From Pelagibacterales bacterium SAG-MED38 (GTDB lineage Bacteria; Pseudomonadota; Alphaproteobacteria; Pelagibacterales; Pelagibacteraceae), in assembly GCA_014653585.1 (NCBI GenBank), contig JACWEH010000013.1, positions 1 to 17,380 of the forward strand: a stretch of DNA of 17,380 bases, written 5' to 3'. Position 1 is the stretch's first letter. The number at the start of each line of letters is the position of its first letter. Below, piece after piece: positions 1 to 8,657 of the stretch. The translations under genes and the position numbers were made by a program. A model generated the notes under the pieces. That model had not been told where the DNA came from. It worked only from the letters and a program-made list of their open reading frames with translations, and ran no database searches.

Positions 1-84
1 CGATTACTAAAATTTTTTTCCCGATTTGGGATAACGCCGATGCTAAATTAATTACAGTTGTTGTTTTTCCAACCCCACCCTTTT
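1..84 (-). repeat. Inverted exact copy of the parA start (chimeric end)
   Basis: These 84 bases are the exact reverse complement of 2236-2319, the part of parA that encodes its Walker A loop. Base i pairs with base 2320-i with no mismatch through base 84. From base 83-86 onward the + strand instead reads as mid-gene mnmG. The switch falls in a T run (81-85), so the joining bases could be shared by both parents. The copy starts and stops at arbitrary points of parA and has no gene of its own. Most likely this is an inverted chimera from whole-genome amplification or an assembly error, not a real second parA. Confidence 0.93.
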
Positions 85-1567
85 TGATAATAACCAAATA
101 AATGGATTTATAACACTTAAAGGTAACAAAGTGAGTTGTAACAAGTTAATCTTAACAACAGGCACTTTTTTGAATGGTTTGATACATATAGGTGATGAAA
201 GAACTCCTGCTGGGCGATTTAATGAAAAACCAAGTACAGGTTTAAGTGAACAGTTAGAAAAGTATAATTTCAGAATTGGAAGATTAAAAACAGGGACCCC
301 TCCTAGATTAGATTCTAGAACGATTAAATTTGAAAATTTAGAAAAACAGTCAGCTGATGAAGATCCATATTTTTTTTCTTTTCTGACCAAAAAAAATTTA
401 AACAAACAGGTGTCTTGTTCCATGACTTATACTAACGAAAAAGTTCATAAAATAATCGAAAAGAATTTATCTAAAAGTGCAATGTATTCTGGAAGCATTA
501 AAGGTGTTGGTCCTAGATATTGCCCCTCTATTGAGGACAAAATAGTTAAATTCGCTGATAAGACAAGACATCAAATATTTCTAGAGCCTGAGGGTCTGAA
601 TGATCATACTATTTATCCTAATGGTATATCTACGTCTCTACCTGAGGTTGTGCAACAAGAAATACTCAATAATATCATGGGTTTAGAGAATGTAAAAGTA
701 ATTAGACCAGGATATGCTATTGAATATGATTATATTGACCCGAGAGAGCTCTTTTTAACACTGGAGACAAAAAAAATAAAAAATCTTTATCTCGCTGGTC
801 AAATTAATGGTACTACAGGTTATGAGGAAGCAGCTGCTCAAGGTCTTATAGCGGGAATTAATGCTGCTCTATCCTTTAAGAATATGGAGCCTTTTATATT
901 AGATAGATCCGATGCTTATATTGGCGTTATGATAGACGACTTAGTTACAAAAGGCGTTGCAGAACCGTACAGAATGTTTACATCTCGAGCTGAGTACAGA
1001 CTAAGTCTTAGATCTGATAATGCAGACTTAAGGCTAACCCATAAAGGAATAAAAATTGGTTTAATAGCTGAAAATAGAAAACAACTCTTTGAGGATAAAT
1101 TTAAAAAATTAAGTAAAATATCTCTTCAAATGTCTAATTTAAATATTTCACCCTCTAAGGCAGATAAACATGGAATAAAAATATCGAAAGACGGTGTTTT
1201 TAGATCAGCAGAGGAAATTCTTACTCAAAAAGGTGTTGATATGACAAAAATAAGGAATATTTGGCCTGAAATTACTGATTATGGGAATGAAATTGATGAA
1301 CAGATCGAAATTAATTCTCATTACAGAGGGTATTTAAAGAAACAAAAGGCTGATATTTTAGCCTTTAAACGAGACGAGAATTTAACAATACCAGATAATA
1401 TTGATTATGATAAGTTTTCAGGCCTTTCTAATGAAGTTAAAGCCAAATTCAAAGAAATAAGGCCTAAAACTATGGGTCAGGCCTTAAGAATTGATGGAAT
1501 AACTCCTGCAGCCGTATATATTTTGTTGTCACACGTCAAAAGAAAGTCTATTAAGCATATAGCTTAA
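83..1567 (+). CDS. mnmG: MnmG tRNA uridine-5-carboxymethylaminomethyl synthase, 5'-truncated
   Basis: FAD-binding subunit that works with MnmE to add the (carboxymethyl)aminomethyl group to U34 of some tRNAs. Homology starts right after the chimeric junction (FDNNQINGF, codons from 83), runs through [11 protein letters not shown] and RLKTGTPPR, and contains both family signatures: [11 protein letters not shown], whose Cys (codon 521-523) matches the catalytic Cys277 of the E. coli protein, and [17 protein letters not shown]. The C-terminal [18 protein letters not shown] is complete. About 130 N-terminal residues, including the first FAD-binding glycine motif, are missing because the native sequence is replaced by the inverted parA piece. 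The GTG at 131 is an internal valine codon and not a start. The stop overlaps the rsmG start as TAATG, which suggests translational coupling. Confidence 0.96.
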   Translation, partial: FDNNQINGFITLKGNKVSCNKLILTTGTFLNGLIHIGDERTPAGRFNEKPSTGLSEQLEKYNFRIGRLKTGTPPRLDSRTIKFENLEKQSADEDPYFFSFLTKKNLNKQVSCSMTYTNEKVHKIIEKNLSKSAMYSGSIKGVGPRYCPSIEDKIVKFADKTRHQIFLEPEGLNDHTIYPNGISTSLPEVVQQEILNNIMGLENVKVIRPGYAIEYDYIDPRELFLTLETKKIKNLYLAGQINGTTGYEEAAAQGLIAGINAALSFKNMEPFILDRSDAYIGVMIDDLVTKGVAEPYRMFTSRAEYRLSLRSDNADLRLTHKGIKIGLIAENRKQLFEDKFKKLSKISLQMSNLNISPSKADKHGIKISKDGVFRSAEEILTQKGVDMTKIRNIWPEITDYGNEIDEQIEINSHYRGYLKKQKADILAFKRDENLTIPDNIDYDKFSGLSNEVKAKFKEIRPKTMGQALRIDGITPAAVYILLSHVKRKSIKHIA

Positions 1568-2214
1568 TGGATAACTTAATTTTAAACTCTTATTCTAAAA
1601 TTTCCAATTTTAATGTTTCACGTGAAACTTGTAATGAGCTCGAGAGTTTAATTACGATGATACAGGAAAAAAATCAGAAAATTAATATTATAAGTAAAAA
1701 AATGTATGAAAAAGGGGCAATAAGAGAGCGCCATATAATAGATTCAGCGCAAATTATTGATTTTGTTGATTTAAATTGCAATACAACCTCAGATTTAGGT
1801 ACAGGAGGAGGAATGCCCGGATTAATAGTGGCTATAGTGATGAAAAAAATTAAAAATGACATGAAAGTAAACCTTTATGAAAAAAGTTACCACAAATGTG
1901 TTTTCCTTAGAGAAGTTTCAAAAAAATTAAATTTAAATACAGAGATAATTCAGAAAGATATTTTTTCACTTAAAAATATTGAAACAGGAACAATTATGTC
2001 CAGAGCGTTTAAACCAATGCCTGTCATTTTGAACTTGGTTAATGAAAATTTTATAAAATATAAAAATATTATTTTTTTTATGGGAAGTAGTGGAAGAAAA
2101 ATTCTTAATGAAACACTTCAAGAGTGGGATTTAGATTATGAAGAAAAAAAAAGTTTAACAAATGACGACTCATTTATATTAAATATCAAAAAAATTAAAA
2201 AAAAAATTTCATGA
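1567..2214 (+). CDS. rsmG: RsmG 16S rRNA m7G methyltransferase
   Basis: SAM-dependent methyltransferase (formerly GidB) that methylates the 530-loop guanine (G527 in E. coli) of 16S rRNA. The 215 residues match the usual length. Visible are RHIIDS (55-60) and the SAM-binding loop DLGTGGGMPG (76-85), a variant of the common D-[IL]-G-S-G-x-G-x-P-G. Later the family RAF is seen as SRAFKPMP. The ATG overlaps the mnmG stop (TAATG) and the stop overlaps the parA start (ATGA). The N-terminal residues VSRET (17-21) are encoded by a near-perfect parS palindrome, so this stretch serves both protein coding and chromosome partition. The gene ends with a run of ten A (2197-2206) just before parA. Confidence 0.95.
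   Translation: MDNLILNSYSKISNFNVSRETCNELESLITMIQEKNQKINIISKKMYEKGAIRERHIIDSAQIIDFVDLNCNTTSDLGTGGGMPGLIVAIVMKKIKNDMKVNLYEKSYHKCVFLREVSKKLNLNTEIIQKDIFSLKNIETGTIMSRAFKPMPVILNLVNENFIKYKNIIFFMGSSGRKILNETLQEWDLDYEEKKSLTNDDSFILNIKKIKKKIS
1614..1629. promoter_or_regulatory. parS: parS centromere site inside rsmG
   Basis: The sequence TGTTTCACGTGAAACT matches 15 of 16 bases of the widely conserved chromosomal parS consensus TGTTTCACGTGAAACA. Its inner 14 bases (1615-1628) form a perfect palindrome. It lies about 600 bases upstream of parA and about 1.4 kb upstream of parB, in the operon that encodes its likely binding protein. It is read in frame as VSRET of RsmG. ParB with CTP is known to load at such sites and spread. 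In an AT-rich genome a 14-base GC-containing palindrome of this exact form is very unlikely by chance. Confidence 0.9.
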
Positions 2215-3005
2215 AAATTATTTCAATTATTAATCAAAAGGGTGGGGTTGGAAAAACAACAACTGTAATTAATTTAGCATCGGCGTTATCCCAAATCGGG
2301 AAAAAAATTTTAGTAATCGATCTAGATCCTCAAGGGAATGCTACTACAGGACTGGGATTATCCAATATCTCTCAATCTGATCAAACAATTTATGGGATTC
2401 TTAATGGTACAATGTCAATTTCTAACGTAATTAAAAAGACAGACTTTCAAAATCTTGATTTAATATCATCCAATGTAGATTTATCCGGATTAGAGGTTGA
2501 AACGGCTGGTGACAGCGACAGAGCCTTTATCTTAAAGACTAAATTAACCGCGTATTTAAATGATTCTAGAGGATTATATGATTATATCCTCATAGATTGC
2601 CCCCCTTCTTTGAGTCTTCTAACTGTAATGGCCTTAGTATCGTCTAACTCACTGCTTGTGCCATTACAAACAGAATTTTTTGCTTTAGAGGGACTTACGC
2701 AACTTATGAAGACTATTGAGAGAATAAAAACTAACTTAAATCCTGAATTAGAGATTCAAGGCATTCTTTTAACTATGTATGATCGAAGAAACAAACTTTC
2801 ATCACAGGTTGAACAAGAAGCAAGAGATTATTTTAAAGACAAAGTTTATCAAACAGTAATACCTAGAAACGTAAGATTATCCGAAGCGCCATCCCACGGA
2901 ATTCCAGTATTGACTTATGACAAGAATTGTCCAGGTAGTAAATCATATTATAGTTTTACCGATGAGTTCATGGCACAAGAAAATAAAGTTGGGAGTGCTG
3001 CTTAA
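2211..3005 (+). CDS. parA: ParA chromosome-partitioning ATPase (Soj family)
   Basis: Dimeric ATPase that binds DNA non-specifically and moves ParB-parS complexes during chromosome segregation. The 264-residue protein starts directly with the deviant Walker A loop KGGVGKTT (10-17), with no N-terminal HTH, as in chromosomal (type Ib-like) ParA. It also has the A' motif DLDPQGN (38-44) and the Walker B stretch ILIDCPPSL (126-134). RLSEAPSHGIPVLTYD near the C-terminus is typical of Soj proteins. The ATG lies in the rsmG stop (ATGA) and the TAA overlaps the parB ATG. There is no clear Shine-Dalgarno site, so translation is probably coupled. Bases 2236-2319 recur inverted at 1-84. Confidence 0.97.
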   Translation: MKIISIINQKGGVGKTTTVINLASALSQIGKKILVIDLDPQGNATTGLGLSNISQSDQTIYGILNGTMSISNVIKKTDFQNLDLISSNVDLSGLEVETAGDSDRAFILKTKLTAYLNDSRGLYDYILIDCPPSLSLLTVMALVSSNSLLVPLQTEFFALEGLTQLMKTIERIKTNLNPELEIQGILLTMYDRRNKLSSQVEQEARDYFKDKVYQTVIPRNVRLSEAPSHGIPVLTYDKNCPGSKSYYSFTDEFMAQENKVGSAA

Positions 3006-3847
3006 TGAACAAAATAAAAAAGGGACTGGGTAGAGGTTTATCTTCCTTAATCGGTGAAACTAAAGTTGAGAATAAAACAAATAATTTAAGTTTAGCCGAG
3101 ATAGTTCCAAACAAATATCAACCAAGAAAAAATTTTGATGAGGAAAATTTGAATGATTTAGTTAATTCAATAAAAGAGCGTGGTGTTATTCAACCAATCA
3201 TAGTCAGAAAATCTGAAACAAATAATTCTAAATATGAGATTATAGCTGGAGAAAGAAGATGGTTAGCAGCTCAAAAAGCAGGACTACATGACATTCCAGT
3301 CGTTGTTATAGATGCTGACAATCTTAAATCTTTAGAATTTGCAATCGTAGAAAATGTACAAAGACATGATTTAAATCCTTTAGAAGAAGCACAAGGTTAC
3401 AAAAGATTGATAGATGAATTTGCATATGATCAAGATAAAGTATCAAAATTTATAGGTAAAAGCAGAAGTTATATTTCTAACTCATTAAGATTACTTAATT
3501 TACCCAAAGAAGTTCTTGATTTTGTAGAACAAAAAAAAATCACAGCTGGTCATGCAAAAATATTAGTAGGACTAGATAATGCTACTTTTCTAGCAAATAA
3601 ATTTATTGAAAAAAAATTATCTGTAAGACAAGCGGAGAATTTAGTTAAAATATTCAGAAAAACTAGAAGAAATATCTCCAGTAAAGTGGACTCAAATATT
3701 CGAGATTTAGAAAACTCTATATCTGAAAAAATTGGGCTCAGTGTTTCTATTAAAAATAATAAAAACAATAAGGGTACAATATCATTTTATTACAAAGAGC
3801 TTGAACAATTAAACAAGATAATTGATATAATTAAATCTGGATATTAG
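3005..3847 (+). CDS. parB: ParB centromere-binding CTPase
   Basis: Binds parS, hydrolyses CTP and stimulates ParA. The 280 residues show all expected parts: the N-terminal ParA-contact motif GLGRGLSSLIG (7-17); the ParB/Srx-like domain with QPRKNFDEENLNDLVNSI; the CTP-binding GERRW (82-86) and ENVQR (116-120) motifs; a central HTH around 144-165 (KVSKFIGKSRSYISNSL) that reads parS; and a short C-terminal dimerisation segment ending IDIIKSGY. The start overlaps the parA stop as TAATG. The last 17 bases overlap the end of holA on the other strand, which leaves no room for an intergenic terminator. The likely binding site is the palindrome at 1614-1629. Confidence 0.97.
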   Translation: MNKIKKGLGRGLSSLIGETKVENKTNNLSLAEIVPNKYQPRKNFDEENLNDLVNSIKERGVIQPIIVRKSETNNSKYEIIAGERRWLAAQKAGLHDIPVVVIDADNLKSLEFAIVENVQRHDLNPLEEAQGYKRLIDEFAYDQDKVSKFIGKSRSYISNSLRLLNLPKEVLDFVEQKKITAGHAKILVGLDNATFLANKFIEKKLSVRQAENLVKIFRKTRRNISSKVDSNIRDLENSISEKIGLSVSIKNNKNNKGTISFYYKELEQLNKIIDIIKSGY

Positions 3848-4829
3848 TATTTTCAACTTTATCCAAAATCATATTGTTTACGATTTGATTAGAGATCTGA
3901 GGATTTTTTTTAATTAAACTCTCAGTATTGTTTAGATCTACAATAAAATTCTCTATATCACTTAATTCCCATATTTTAATCTGTTGTTTAATTATATTTT
4001 TATCCTTCCAAAATATTGGAGGTTTAAATGAGTTAATTACTTGATCAATATTATTATTATCGCTTAAATTAAGTCTTAACCTTCTTAGTCTTTTTAACCT
4101 ATTTAAAAAAGTTCTTAAAATTAAAATATTATCTTCACTAGATGGGATATTTTCATTAAGAATATTGAGAGTCCTTTTTTTATTTTTACTCAGGCAATTA
4201 TCTACTAACTCTCCAGCACTGTAATTTTCGCTTAGGTTTGTTAATTTTAAAATATCTTTTAATTCTAATTTTTTGTTATTTTGACTTAGGTTAATAATTT
4301 TTTGTAATTCATTTTTAAGATTAACTCTATCTCCTTGTGACCTTTCAATAATTAAATTGATGTTTTCAGAAGATAAATTAATCTTATTTTCAAATAAAAT
4401 TTTCTTTGCGATAGATAAAAGAGTTTGTGGAGTATCTTCATAAAAAGGAACTGTTATTGTAATCTTTTCTTTTTCAAAATAATTTCTAAGTTTTGATTTC
4501 TTATCTAATCTTTTTGCGATCAAAATAATAACGACATCATTTATGTTTGATACAATTATTTCTTTTATTAAGCTTAATATTTTGTCAGAGACATCAGATA
4601 TTAAAATTAATTTTTCATTTTCAAAAAAAGATTTGGAATAAACATTTTCAAAAAATATTTGTTTATTTTCAATTACATCTTTTTCAGAATATTTATAGGT
4701 GTTTTCTTTTGTAAATTGGCTAAAGCTGGCTTGAATTACGTCTTGTTTTTGACCTTCATTCTCACCATAAAATAAAAAATAATTAGTTCTATTCTTAAAT
4801 TTTTCTATTTCATAATATTTAGAGATCAT
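3831..4829 (-). CDS. holA: HolA, DNA polymerase III delta subunit
   Basis: Delta is the clamp-loader 'wrench' that opens the sliding beta clamp. The 332 residues match the family length. The N-terminal part has FLFYGENEGQKQDVI; the middle has the family-typical ERSQGDRVNLKNELQKI; the C-terminal collar region has FLNRLKRLRRLR and PPIFWKDK, all familiar from alphaproteobacterial HolA. It is the last gene of the DUF3576-leuS-lptE-holA unit. Its ATG lies 11 bases inside the end of lptE, an order common among alphaproteobacteria. Its 3' end overlaps parB by 17 bases tail to tail. Sequence identity in this family is low, so the call rests on motifs plus position. Confidence 0.9.
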   Translation of the reverse strand: MISKYYEIEKFKNRTNYFLFYGENEGQKQDVIQASFSQFTKENTYKYSEKDVIENKQIFFENVYSKSFFENEKLILISDVSDKILSLIKEIIVSNINDVVIILIAKRLDKKSKLRNYFEKEKITITVPFYEDTPQTLLSIAKKILFENKINLSSENINLIIERSQGDRVNLKNELQKIINLSQNNKKLELKDILKLTNLSENYSAGELVDNCLSKNKKRTLNILNENIPSSEDNILILRTFLNRLKRLRRLRLNLSDNNNIDQVINSFKPPIFWKDKNIIKQQIKIWELSDIENFIVDLNNTESLIKKNPQISNQIVNNMILDKVENTNIQI

Positions 4830-5286
4830 TTTGAAGGATACTAAAGAAATTATTTATTTCCTCTAAAATTTGTGAAGTTAGATTTTTTTCAAGCTTTTTC
4901 TTATATCTATTTAGCTCAAAATTATTATCTATAGAATTATAAGCGGTCCCTTTTATAAATTTTTTTGAAAATTTTTTATCATTATTTTGACTAATCAAAT
5001 CTAAATTTACTTCTAATTCAATTTTGTAACTTGATGGATCACCTTTTTTATCTTTAGAAATAATTTTTTCTCTTTTTACACTTATTAAATATAGGTCAAA
5101 AATATTATTAGACTTCTTATTTTTAAATCTTTGTAAATTATTTATTAGTTCTCGACCAATCTTTTTATCACCAGAATGATTGATAATTCCTAATTTAAAT
5201 TTGGATACTTGATCAGTCTGATAGATAGGAGTATAGCCACAGCTTGCAAAAAAAATAAAAACAATTAAATATTTTAAACTTTTCAT
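4819..5286 (-). CDS. lptE: LptE-like LPS-assembly outer-membrane lipoprotein
   Basis: LptE plugs the LptD barrel that inserts lipopolysaccharide into the outer membrane. The 155-residue protein has a short lysine-containing N-terminus, a hydrophobic segment and a lipobox FFASC with the lipidated Cys at residue 16. It is followed by CGYTPIY, a start typical of alphaproteobacterial LptE. The body is lysine/asparagine-rich with no other strong motif. Its ATG overlaps the leuS stop by one base (TAATG) and its end overlaps the holA start by 11 bases. The leuS-lptE-holA order supports the call. The alternative is an unassigned small lipoprotein, but the position makes LptE much more likely. Confidence 0.86.
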   Translation of the reverse strand: MKSLKYLIVFIFFASCGYTPIYQTDQVSKFKLGIINHSGDKKIGRELINNLQRFKNKKSNNIFDLYLISVKREKIISKDKKGDPSSYKIELEVNLDLISQNNDKKFSKKFIKGTAYNSIDNNFELNRYKKKLEKNLTSQILEEINNFFSILQNDL

Positions 5287-7829
5287 TATTCTTTAATAAT
5301 AAAGTTTATTAATTTATTTTCTATATATATTGTTTTAAAAATCTCTTTGTTATCAACATATTTTTTAATCTGTTCATCATTTTTAATATTTTTAATCAGA
5401 GTTTCTTTATCAATCGATTTGTTTACAGAAAATACTTTTCTCTTTTTTCCGTTAATTTGAGTAACGATATTGATAATTTCTTCTTCCAAATATTTTGGAT
5501 CAATTTCTGGCCATTTAACATTTTCTACAGATTGTTTTAATTTTTCGAGACACTCATTTGAAAAATGAGGTATGACAGGATTTATAATTTTCAAAATATT
5601 AGTGTAGTTTTTATTGAAATTACTGCCCCAGTCTTCTTTGTTTGTTTGTTGATTGTAAAAAGAATAGATTTTGTAAATAGATGCTATAACTACGTTGAAA
5701 CCAAATTTCTCTAAATCATCATTTAATTTCTTAATAATTTGATTATTAAACTTTTCTAATTCCTTATCAAATTTAGAAAATTTTTTTTTGTTTTTGCATA
5801 TTTTTTCATTTAAAAACCATAGCTTTTGTAAAAATTTAAAAGATGCGCTTATCCCTGTATCTGACCATTGAACATCTTTTTCTGGTGGGCTATCAGATAA
5901 GATAAATAATCTTACCGCGTCTGCACCATAAATTTTAATAATTTTTTCAGGATCAATAGTATTTTTTTTCGATTTTGACATTGACTCTGAGGGTCCTACG
6001 ATAATTTTTTTTGAAGGATCTTTGTCTTGGTAGAAATTTTTACCATCGTCACTTGAAACTTCATCTGGGTAAATCCAATTATTATTCTCATCTTTAAAAG
6101 TTTGATGACAAACCATGCCTTGAGTAAATAATCCTTCAAATGGTTCTTTTAATTTTGTTTCATTGTTATTCAAACTTATCGCTCTCATAAAAAAACGTGA
6201 GTAGAGGAGATGTAATATTGCATGTTCGACTCCTCCTATGTATTGATCAACAGGCATCCAATAATCTAATTCATTTGAGTCGAATGGTTTTTTCTTGTTA
6301 TTTGCTGAACAAAATCTTAGATAATACCAAGAGGAGTCTACAAATGTATCTAAAGTGTCAGTTTCTCTTTTACATTTTTTTCCATCAATAAACACCTCTT
6401 GCCATTTCTTTTGCCCATCTAAAGGATTTCCATTTGTATTAAGATCAATTTTTTCTGGAAGTTCAACAGGTAAATCTTTTTTAGGTATTTTAATTACATT
6501 ATTGTTATTGTCATATGCGATTGGTATTGGACACCCCCAATATCTTTGTCTTGAAATACCCCAATCTTTTAATCTGTAATTGATTGTTTCTTTGCCTAAA
6601 TTTTTATCTTCTAAAATTTTAATTGTTTCATTTATTGATTTTTCTGGAACAGATAATCCATTTAAAAATTCAGAATTTATTATTATCCCAGGTCCTGTAT
6701 AAGCCTGGTCTTTAACTTCAAATTCATCATTTTCTTCTGCAGGCTTTACAACTGTTTTAATTTTAAGATTGTATTTTTTTGCAAAATCAAAATCTCTTTG
6801 ATCATGAGCCGGACAACCAAACACTGCTCCAAATCCATAGTCCATTAGAACAAAGTTAGCGAAATAAACAGGGACTTTTGACTTTTTATTAAGAGGATTT
6901 ACTGCTGTAAGTTCTGTTTTAAACCCAATTTTAGTTGCCTGTGCAATTGATTCCTCTGTAGTTCCTGTCTTTGAACACGCTTTTTTAAAATCGGCAAATT
7001 TACTATCGTTTTCATAATATTTGGATAAAGGATGATCTACTGACAATGCTAGAAATGAAAATCCAAATAATGTATCTGGTCTTGTAGTATAACATTTAAT
7101 TGATTTTATATTATTTGAGCCTTCAATTTGAAAATCAATTTCACAACCAAATGATTTGCCAATCCAATTTTTTTGCATAATTTTAACTTTTTCTGGCCAA
7201 TTTTCTAATTTGTTAAGATCATTCAATAATTCTTCTGAAAAATGTGAAATTTTAAAAAACCATTGGTTTAATTTTTTTCTTTCTACAATCGCACCAGATC
7301 TCCAGCCTTTACCATCAATGACTTGTTCATTAGCCAAAACCGTTTTCTCTACCGGATCCCAATTAACATAACTTTCCTTCCTATAAACTAGACCTTTGTC
7401 GTACAGATCAAGAAAAATTTTTTGTTGGTGTTTAAAATACTCGGGGGAACAAGTAGAAATTTCTCTATCCCAATCTACAGAAAGACCCAGCATTTTTAAC
7501 TGAGACTTCATAACTTCTATATTTTTTTCTGTCCAATTTTTGGGATTTAAATTATTTTGTTTTGCTGCATTTTCTGCTGGCATCCCAAATGAGTCCCAGC
7601 CCATTGGGTGTAGTACATTAAAACCTTTAAGCGTTTTATACCTTGAGAGAACATCTCCTATTGTATAGTTTCTTACGTGTCCCATATGAATCTTTCCAGA
7701 TGGATATGGAAACATTTCTAAACAATAAAATTTTTTTTTGTCTTTATTAATCTCTGATTTAAATGTTTTATTTTTAAGCCAGTGCTGTTGCCATTTTTTT
7801 TCAACTAACTTAAAATTATATCTTTCCAC
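5286..7829 (-). CDS. leuS: Leucyl-tRNA synthetase
   Basis: Class I synthetase that charges tRNA-Leu. The 847 residues are near the bacterial norm. It has the HIGH motif as HMGH (48-51); the CP1 editing domain with TTRPDT and [15 protein letters not shown] (conserved editing-site Asp); [52 protein letters not shown]; and a C-terminal tRNA-binding region. The KMSKS loop reads S616-MSKS-KKN, so its first Lys is Ser. It follows DUF3576 by 16 bases and overlaps lptE by one base, forming part of one minus-strand unit. Confidence 0.98.
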   Translation of the reverse strand: MERYNFKLVEKKWQQHWLKNKTFKSEINKDKKKFYCLEMFPYPSGKIHMGHVRNYTIGDVLSRYKTLKGFNVLHPMGWDSFGMPAENAAKQNNLNPKNWTEKNIEVMKSQLKMLGLSVDWDREISTCSPEYFKHQQKIFLDLYDKGLVYRKESYVNWDPVEKTVLANEQVIDGKGWRSGAIVERKKLNQWFFKISHFSEELLNDLNKLENWPEKVKIMQKNWIGKSFGCEIDFQIEGSNNIKSIKCYTTRPDTLFGFSFLALSVDHPLSKYYENDSKFADFKKACSKTGTTEESIAQATKIGFKTELTAVNPLNKKSKVPVYFANFVLMDYGFGAVFGCPAHDQRDFDFAKKYNLKIKTVVKPAEENDEFEVKDQAYTGPGIIINSEFLNGLSVPEKSINETIKILEDKNLGKETINYRLKDWGISRQRYWGCPIPIAYDNNNNVIKIPKKDLPVELPEKIDLNTNGNPLDGQKKWQEVFIDGKKCKRETDTLDTFVDSSWYYLRFCSANNKKKPFDSNELDYWMPVDQYIGGVEHAILHLLYSRFFMRAISLNNNETKLKEPFEGLFTQGMVCHQTFKDENNNWIYPDEVSSDDGKNFYQDKDPSKKIIVGPSESMSKSKKNTIDPEKIIKIYGADAVRLFILSDSPPEKDVQWSDTGISASFKFLQKLWFLNEKICKNKKKFSKFDKELEKFNNQIIKKLNDDLEKFGFNVVIASIYKIYSFYNQQTNKEDWGSNFNKNYTNILKIINPVIPHFSNECLEKLKQSVENVKWPEIDPKYLEEEIINIVTQINGKKRKVFSVNKSIDKETLIKNIKNDEQIKKYVDNKEIFKTIYIENKLINFIIKE

Positions 7830-7845
7830 AATCGATTGAATTTAT

Positions 7846-8445
7846 TTAATCGGTCTTTTTTGGTTTTTCTCTACCACCACCATGCTCCATATCTCCCATT
7901 ATATATGGATTATTTTTTCTTCGTTTCTCAAGCATGCTTTTTTGATATTTTGTAGCTTTCTTAAGAATATTTAAATTTAGGTCTGCAACCAAATCATTAT
8001 TATTTTTACTGATTGAACAATTAGTAAGATTTTTTGAGCATTTTTTTAAAAAGACATTTATGTCTAATGCATCTGACCTTATTTCATTTGTTAAAAATCT
8101 TACAGAAATTTTAACAGACTCGTTAGGAGTATTATTTTCACTATACCAGTCAGTAACAACAATACCGCCACTATAGTTTGCTGAGACCAAAGGCATAAAA
8201 TCTAAAGTGTCAAGTGTAGCCCTCCATAAAGGATTTGCACTCGCAAATTCGTAATTCGTACCACCTTTATCTCCACCCATAAGTCTAAAGCCTCTACCTT
8301 CCTCAATATTTTTTTTGACTCGCTCTCTAGGGTCTGGTGGAAAATCTTTAGCATCTACTTTTTTAGGTTTCAGAGCTTGGCAGGCAGTTTGTGTAAATAG
8401 CGTTGCTATTAAGAGTAGAATTAAAGCATTTCTAGAGGTAATCAT
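7846..8445 (-). CDS. DUF3576 family lipoprotein
   Basis: A 199-residue protein with a lipoprotein signal: N-terminal hydrophobic stretch and the lipobox-like TQTAC, lipidated Cys at residue 22. The body contains NPLWRATLDTLDFMPLVS, YSGGIVVTDWYS and VRFLTNEIRSDALDINVF, which I recognise as the alphaproteobacterial DUF3576 family. Its function is unknown to me. It probably sits in the periplasm or outer membrane. The tail is basic and Gly-rich (MEHGGGREKPKKTD). It heads the DUF3576-leuS-lptE-holA unit, and its neighbour lptE hints at an envelope role, but that is only contextual. A TATAAT hexamer lies 7 bases before its ATG. Confidence 0.85.
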   Translation of the reverse strand: MITSRNALILLLIATLFTQTACQALKPKKVDAKDFPPDPRERVKKNIEEGRGFRLMGGDKGGTNYEFASANPLWRATLDTLDFMPLVSANYSGGIVVTDWYSENNTPNESVKISVRFLTNEIRSDALDINVFLKKCSKNLTNCSISKNNNDLVADLNLNILKKATKYQKSMLEKRRKNNPYIMGDMEHGGGREKPKKTD

Positions 8446-8593
8446 TTTTAAAATTATAGGTTAGTTATTAACATATAATTCATTGTTTATAATTAGAATA
8501 TAATCTGTAAAAATTAGCATTTTCAAGGTTCATAAGTGATGCAAAAATACAACACTATAATAAATTATTGCAAAAAAAGGCAATATTTCATCT

Positions 8594-8654
8594 TTTACTC
8601 CTTATTTTTTGCTAAAAACGACCTGTTTATAATTAATTATAAAAAAGGAGTAAA
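8594..8654 (+). promoter_or_regulatory. Porin 5' leader stem covering the Shine-Dalgarno site
   Basis: TTTACTCCTT at 8594-8603 is the exact complement of AAGGAGTAAA at 8645-8654. With one mismatch the stem extends to 8594-8607 with 8641-8654 (13 of 14 pairs, loop 33 bases). The 3' arm contains the strong Shine-Dalgarno AAGGAG (8645-8650), 7 bases from the porin ATG. If transcription begins upstream of 8594, the SD would be hidden. If it begins from the -10-like box at 8628, the 5' arm is not in the mRNA. The structure is directly visible; the regulatory role is inferred. Confidence 0.45.
8645..8650 (+). promoter_or_regulatory. Strong Shine-Dalgarno site of the porin
   Basis: AAGGAG lies 7 bases before the ATG at 8658. 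It fixes this start and is stronger than anything before the neighbouring genes, most of which show no clear Shine-Dalgarno sequence. This fits a highly translated outer-membrane protein. Confidence 0.85.
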
Positions 8655-8657
8655 TTT

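Larger units (their letters stand above)
8446..8657. promoter_or_regulatory. Divergent intergenic region: DUF3576 and porin promoters
   Basis: This is the only sizeable non-coding stretch (212 bases). Leftward, TATAAT (minus strand, 8453-8458) lies 7 bases before the DUF3576 ATG. Rightward, TATAAT occurs at 8556-8561 and 8628-8633 upstream of the porin. No convincing -35 box is seen for any of them, and TATAAT is common by chance at this AT content. A short hairpin (8566-8571 with 8580-8585) and a longer inverted repeat over the porin ribosome binding site (8594-8607 with 8641-8654) lie between them. Confidence 0.5.

Noticed and set aside
52..423. Open minus-strand frame of 123 codons across the left junction
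   Set aside because: It lies antisense to mnmG and the inverted parA copy, has no recognisable motif, and exists only because of the chimeric join.
5346..5357. DnaA-box-like TTATCAACA inside leuS
   Set aside because: One mismatch from the consensus, single copy, inside conserved codons; no cluster of boxes to suggest an origin.
6197..7371. Three short + strand frames opposite leuS
   Set aside because: Antisense shadows of a strongly conserved synthetase; no start signals or protein features.
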